Shown one piece after another: positions 4,926-6,609 of a stretch of DNA of 6,609 nucleotides. Position 1 is the first letter of the stretch. Each line of letters opens with the position of its first letter. Both the position numbers and the translations under genes were made by a program. Under the pieces are notes generated by a model. The model did no database searches, was not told where the DNA came from, and worked only from the letters and a program-made list of their open reading frames with translations. The stretch comes from an uncultured Rhodospirillaceae bacterium (lineage in GTDB: Bacteria; Pseudomonadota; Alphaproteobacteria; Rhodospirillales; Casp-alpha2), in the NCBI GenBank assembly GCA_913048145.1, contig CAJWVP010000172.1:1-6609 (forward strand). Reading direction: 5' to 3'.

Positions 4926-6609
4926 ATGAGTCTATACTTGATGGTCATCATTTGCGGCGCCGTTGCGCTCATTTATGGTATTTATGCGTCCAAGGCTGTG
5001 CTATCCGCGCCTGCCGGCAATGATCGCATGCAAGAAATTGCGGCAGCCATTCAAGAAGGCGCCAAAGCGTTCTTGAACAGGCAGTACTCGGCGATCGCCA
5101 TTGTCGGTGTCATTATCGGCGTGCTTTTGGGCCTGAAATTGGGTCTCCTGGTCGCCATCGGCTACTTCATCGGCGCTATTCTCTCGGGCGCCGCCGGTTA
5201 CATTGGCATGAATGTCTCAGTCAAAGCCAACGTGCGCACCACCGAAGCGGCGCGCAGCCAAGGTTTGGCCGGTGGCTTGGATGTGGCGTTCAAAGCTGGC
5301 GCCGTCACCGGCATGCTGGTGGTCGGTCTGGCACTGTTAGGCCTAGCCGGTTACTACACAGTTCTTCGCGAAATGGTCGACCCGAACACGACCGAAGGCA
5401 TGCGTCATATTCTCGAGGCTCTTGTTGCCATGGGGTTTGGCGCGTCGCTCATCTCTATCTTCGCGCGACTTGGTGGTGGTATCTTCACCAAAGGCGCCGA
5501 TGTAGGCTCCGATTTGGTTGGGAAGATCGAAGCTGGTATTCCGGAAGACGATCCGCGTAACGCAGGCGTGATCGCCGATAACGTTGGCGACAACGTCGGG
5601 GACTGCGCAGGCATGGCTGCTGACTTGTTCGAAACCTATGCCGTGACCTTGGTTGGTACCATGCTTCTTGGCGCCATTTACTTCACCGGTGCAGCTCAGG
5701 AATCAATGATGCTGCTGCCGCTGATCATTGGTGCGGTTTGCATTATCGCCTCCGTGGCGGCAACTTGGTTCGTCAAGTTAGGCTCCAACCAATCGATCAT
5801 GGGTGCGCTTTACAAAGGCTTTATTGCCAGCGCCATCATTTCGGCCTTGCTGATTGCCGGTGTGATTTCGCAGTTCATTGGCTGGGATACGTCCTTCGAT
5901 ATGAGCGGTAAGAAAGTCACAGGCACCGCACTCTTTATTTGTGCGATCGTCGGTCTTGTCGTGACCGGCCTGATAATCTGGATCACCGAATACTATACGG
6001 GCACCGACTATCGTCCGGTGCGGAGTGTGGCGGCGGCTTCCGAAACGGGGCACGGCACCAACGTCATCCAAGGCTTGGCGGTTTCCATGGAAGCCACGGC
6101 GCTTCCGGTAATTGTCATCTGCGGCGGCATCATCATCTCGTACCTGCAGGCGGGCCTGTTCGGCATCTCCATCGCCGCAACGGCGATGCTCGCCTTGGCT
6201 GGCATGGTAGTGGCGCTGGACGCTTTTGGTCCGGTGACAGACAATGCCGGCGGTATCGCTGAAATGGCGGAATTACCCGACGAAGTCCGTAACACGACAG
6301 ATGCGCTGGACGCCGTCGGCAACACGACGAAAGCGGTGACAAAGGGCTATGCCATTGGTTCCGCCGGTCTCGCGGCCCTGGTGTTGTTCGGTGCGTATAC
6401 GGAAGATCTAAAGCACTACTTCCCGGACGTCCCAGTGACCTTCACTCTGCAAGATCCCTACGTGGTGATAGGCTTGTTCATCGGCGGCCTGCTGCCATAC
6501 CTATTCGGCGGCATGGGAATGATGGCCGTTGGCCGCGCCGGCGGCGCGGTAGTCGTCGAAGTGCGTCGCCAGTTCAAGGAAATCCCGGGCATCATGGAAG
6601 GGACAGCGA
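4926..6609 (+). CDS. hppA: Membrane-bound proton-pumping pyrophosphatase, K+-independent type (3' end outside window)
   Basis: HppA couples hydrolysis of cytoplasmic pyrophosphate to proton export across the inner membrane. The frame runs without a stop from ATG 4926 to the window end, giving 561 of about 700 residues, so roughly the last 140 residues are missing. The part seen is strongly hydrophobic with about a dozen membrane segments of the 16 expected. Substrate and metal-binding signatures are DVGSDLVGKIE (192-202), PEDDPRN (206-212), IADNVGDNVGDCAGMAADLFETY (216-238, the hallmark block) and DAFGPVTDNAGGIAE (432-446). The motif GNTTKAVTKGYAIGSA (465-480) has Lys469 and Thr472, where K+-dependent enzymes carry Ala and Gly/Ala. 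This places it in the K+-independent class, whose known members pump protons, not sodium. The ATG is supported by the ribosome binding site at 4911-4916. It stands apart from the upstream genes behind a 243-base leader and probably has its own promoter. Confidence 0.96.
   Translation, partial: MSLYLMVIICGAVALIYGIYASKAVLSAPAGNDRMQEIAAAIQEGAKAFLNRQYSAIAIVGVIIGVLLGLKLGLLVAIGYFIGAILSGAAGYIGMNVSVKANVRTTEAARSQGLAGGLDVAFKAGAVTGMLVVGLALLGLAGYYTVLREMVDPNTTEGMRHILEALVAMGFGASLISIFARLGGGIFTKGADVGSDLVGKIEAGIPEDDPRNAGVIADNVGDNVGDCAGMAADLFETYAVTLVGTMLLGAIYFTGAAQESMMLLPLIIGAVCIIASVAATWFVKLGSNQSIMGALYKGFIASAIISALLIAGVISQFIGWDTSFDMSGKKVTGTALFICAIVGLVVTGLIIWITEYYTGTDYRPVRSVAAASETGHGTNVIQGLAVSMEATALPVIVICGGIIISYLQAGLFGISIAATAMLALAGMVVALDAFGPVTDNAGGIAEMAELPDEVRNTTDALDAVGNTTKAVTKGYAIGSAGLAALVLFGAYTEDLKHYFPDVPVTFTLQDPYVVIGLFIGGLLPYLFGGMGMMAVGRAGGAVVVEVRRQFKEIPGIMEGTA

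Noticed and set aside
5939..6262. A 107-codon plus-strand frame rich in Arg, Gly and His within hppA
   Set aside because: It is out of frame with the conserved pyrophosphatase reading frame, which continues through it unbroken. The composition is typical of a frame-shifted membrane protein gene.

Overview
The window looks like ordinary chromosomal DNA from an alphaproteobacterium, probably of the Rhodospirillales type. The evidence is the gene order ribD-ribE-ribBA(X)-ribH-nusB-thiL followed by a short membrane-anchored protein and hppA, the close match of the encoded proteins to alphaproteobacterial forms, and a moderately GC-rich composition. The genus cannot be named from the sequence alone. 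All recognised genes lie on the + strand. I see no mobile element, CRISPR array, tRNA or rRNA.

Bases 1-3149 are a tightly packed riboflavin/nusB operon. It holds the 3' end of ribD (deaminase/reductase), ribE (riboflavin synthase), a ribBA-type fusion, ribH (lumazine synthase) and nusB (antitermination factor). ribBA/ribH overlap by 1 base and ribH/nusB by 4 bases, which suggests translational coupling. The RibB half of the fusion supplies the four-carbon unit that RibH joins to the pyrimidine made by RibD, and RibE turns the product into riboflavin. The RibA half has lost the zinc-binding cysteines and the catalytic motif of GTP cyclohydrolase II. It therefore resembles the RibBX variant, and a genuine ribA is expected elsewhere in the genome.

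Bases 3159-4154 encode ThiL, which makes thiamine diphosphate. It follows nusB after 9 bases and has its own ribosome binding site, so it is probably the last gene of the operon. A 7-bp inverted repeat starts inside its stop codon and is a weak terminator candidate.

Bases 4230-4682 encode an unassigned 150-residue protein with one N-terminal membrane segment, an acidic linker and an extracytoplasmic domain that faintly recalls FliL. A 243-base gene-free stretch (4683-4925) follows, with two inverted repeats that could be regulatory.

From 4926 to the window end runs hppA, a membrane-bound proton-pumping pyrophosphatase cut off at residue 561. A lysine in its GNTTKA motif marks it as the potassium-independent class. 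I found no clearly undescribed system. The points most worth a second look are the degenerate RibA domain, the FliL-like protein and the hppA leader.
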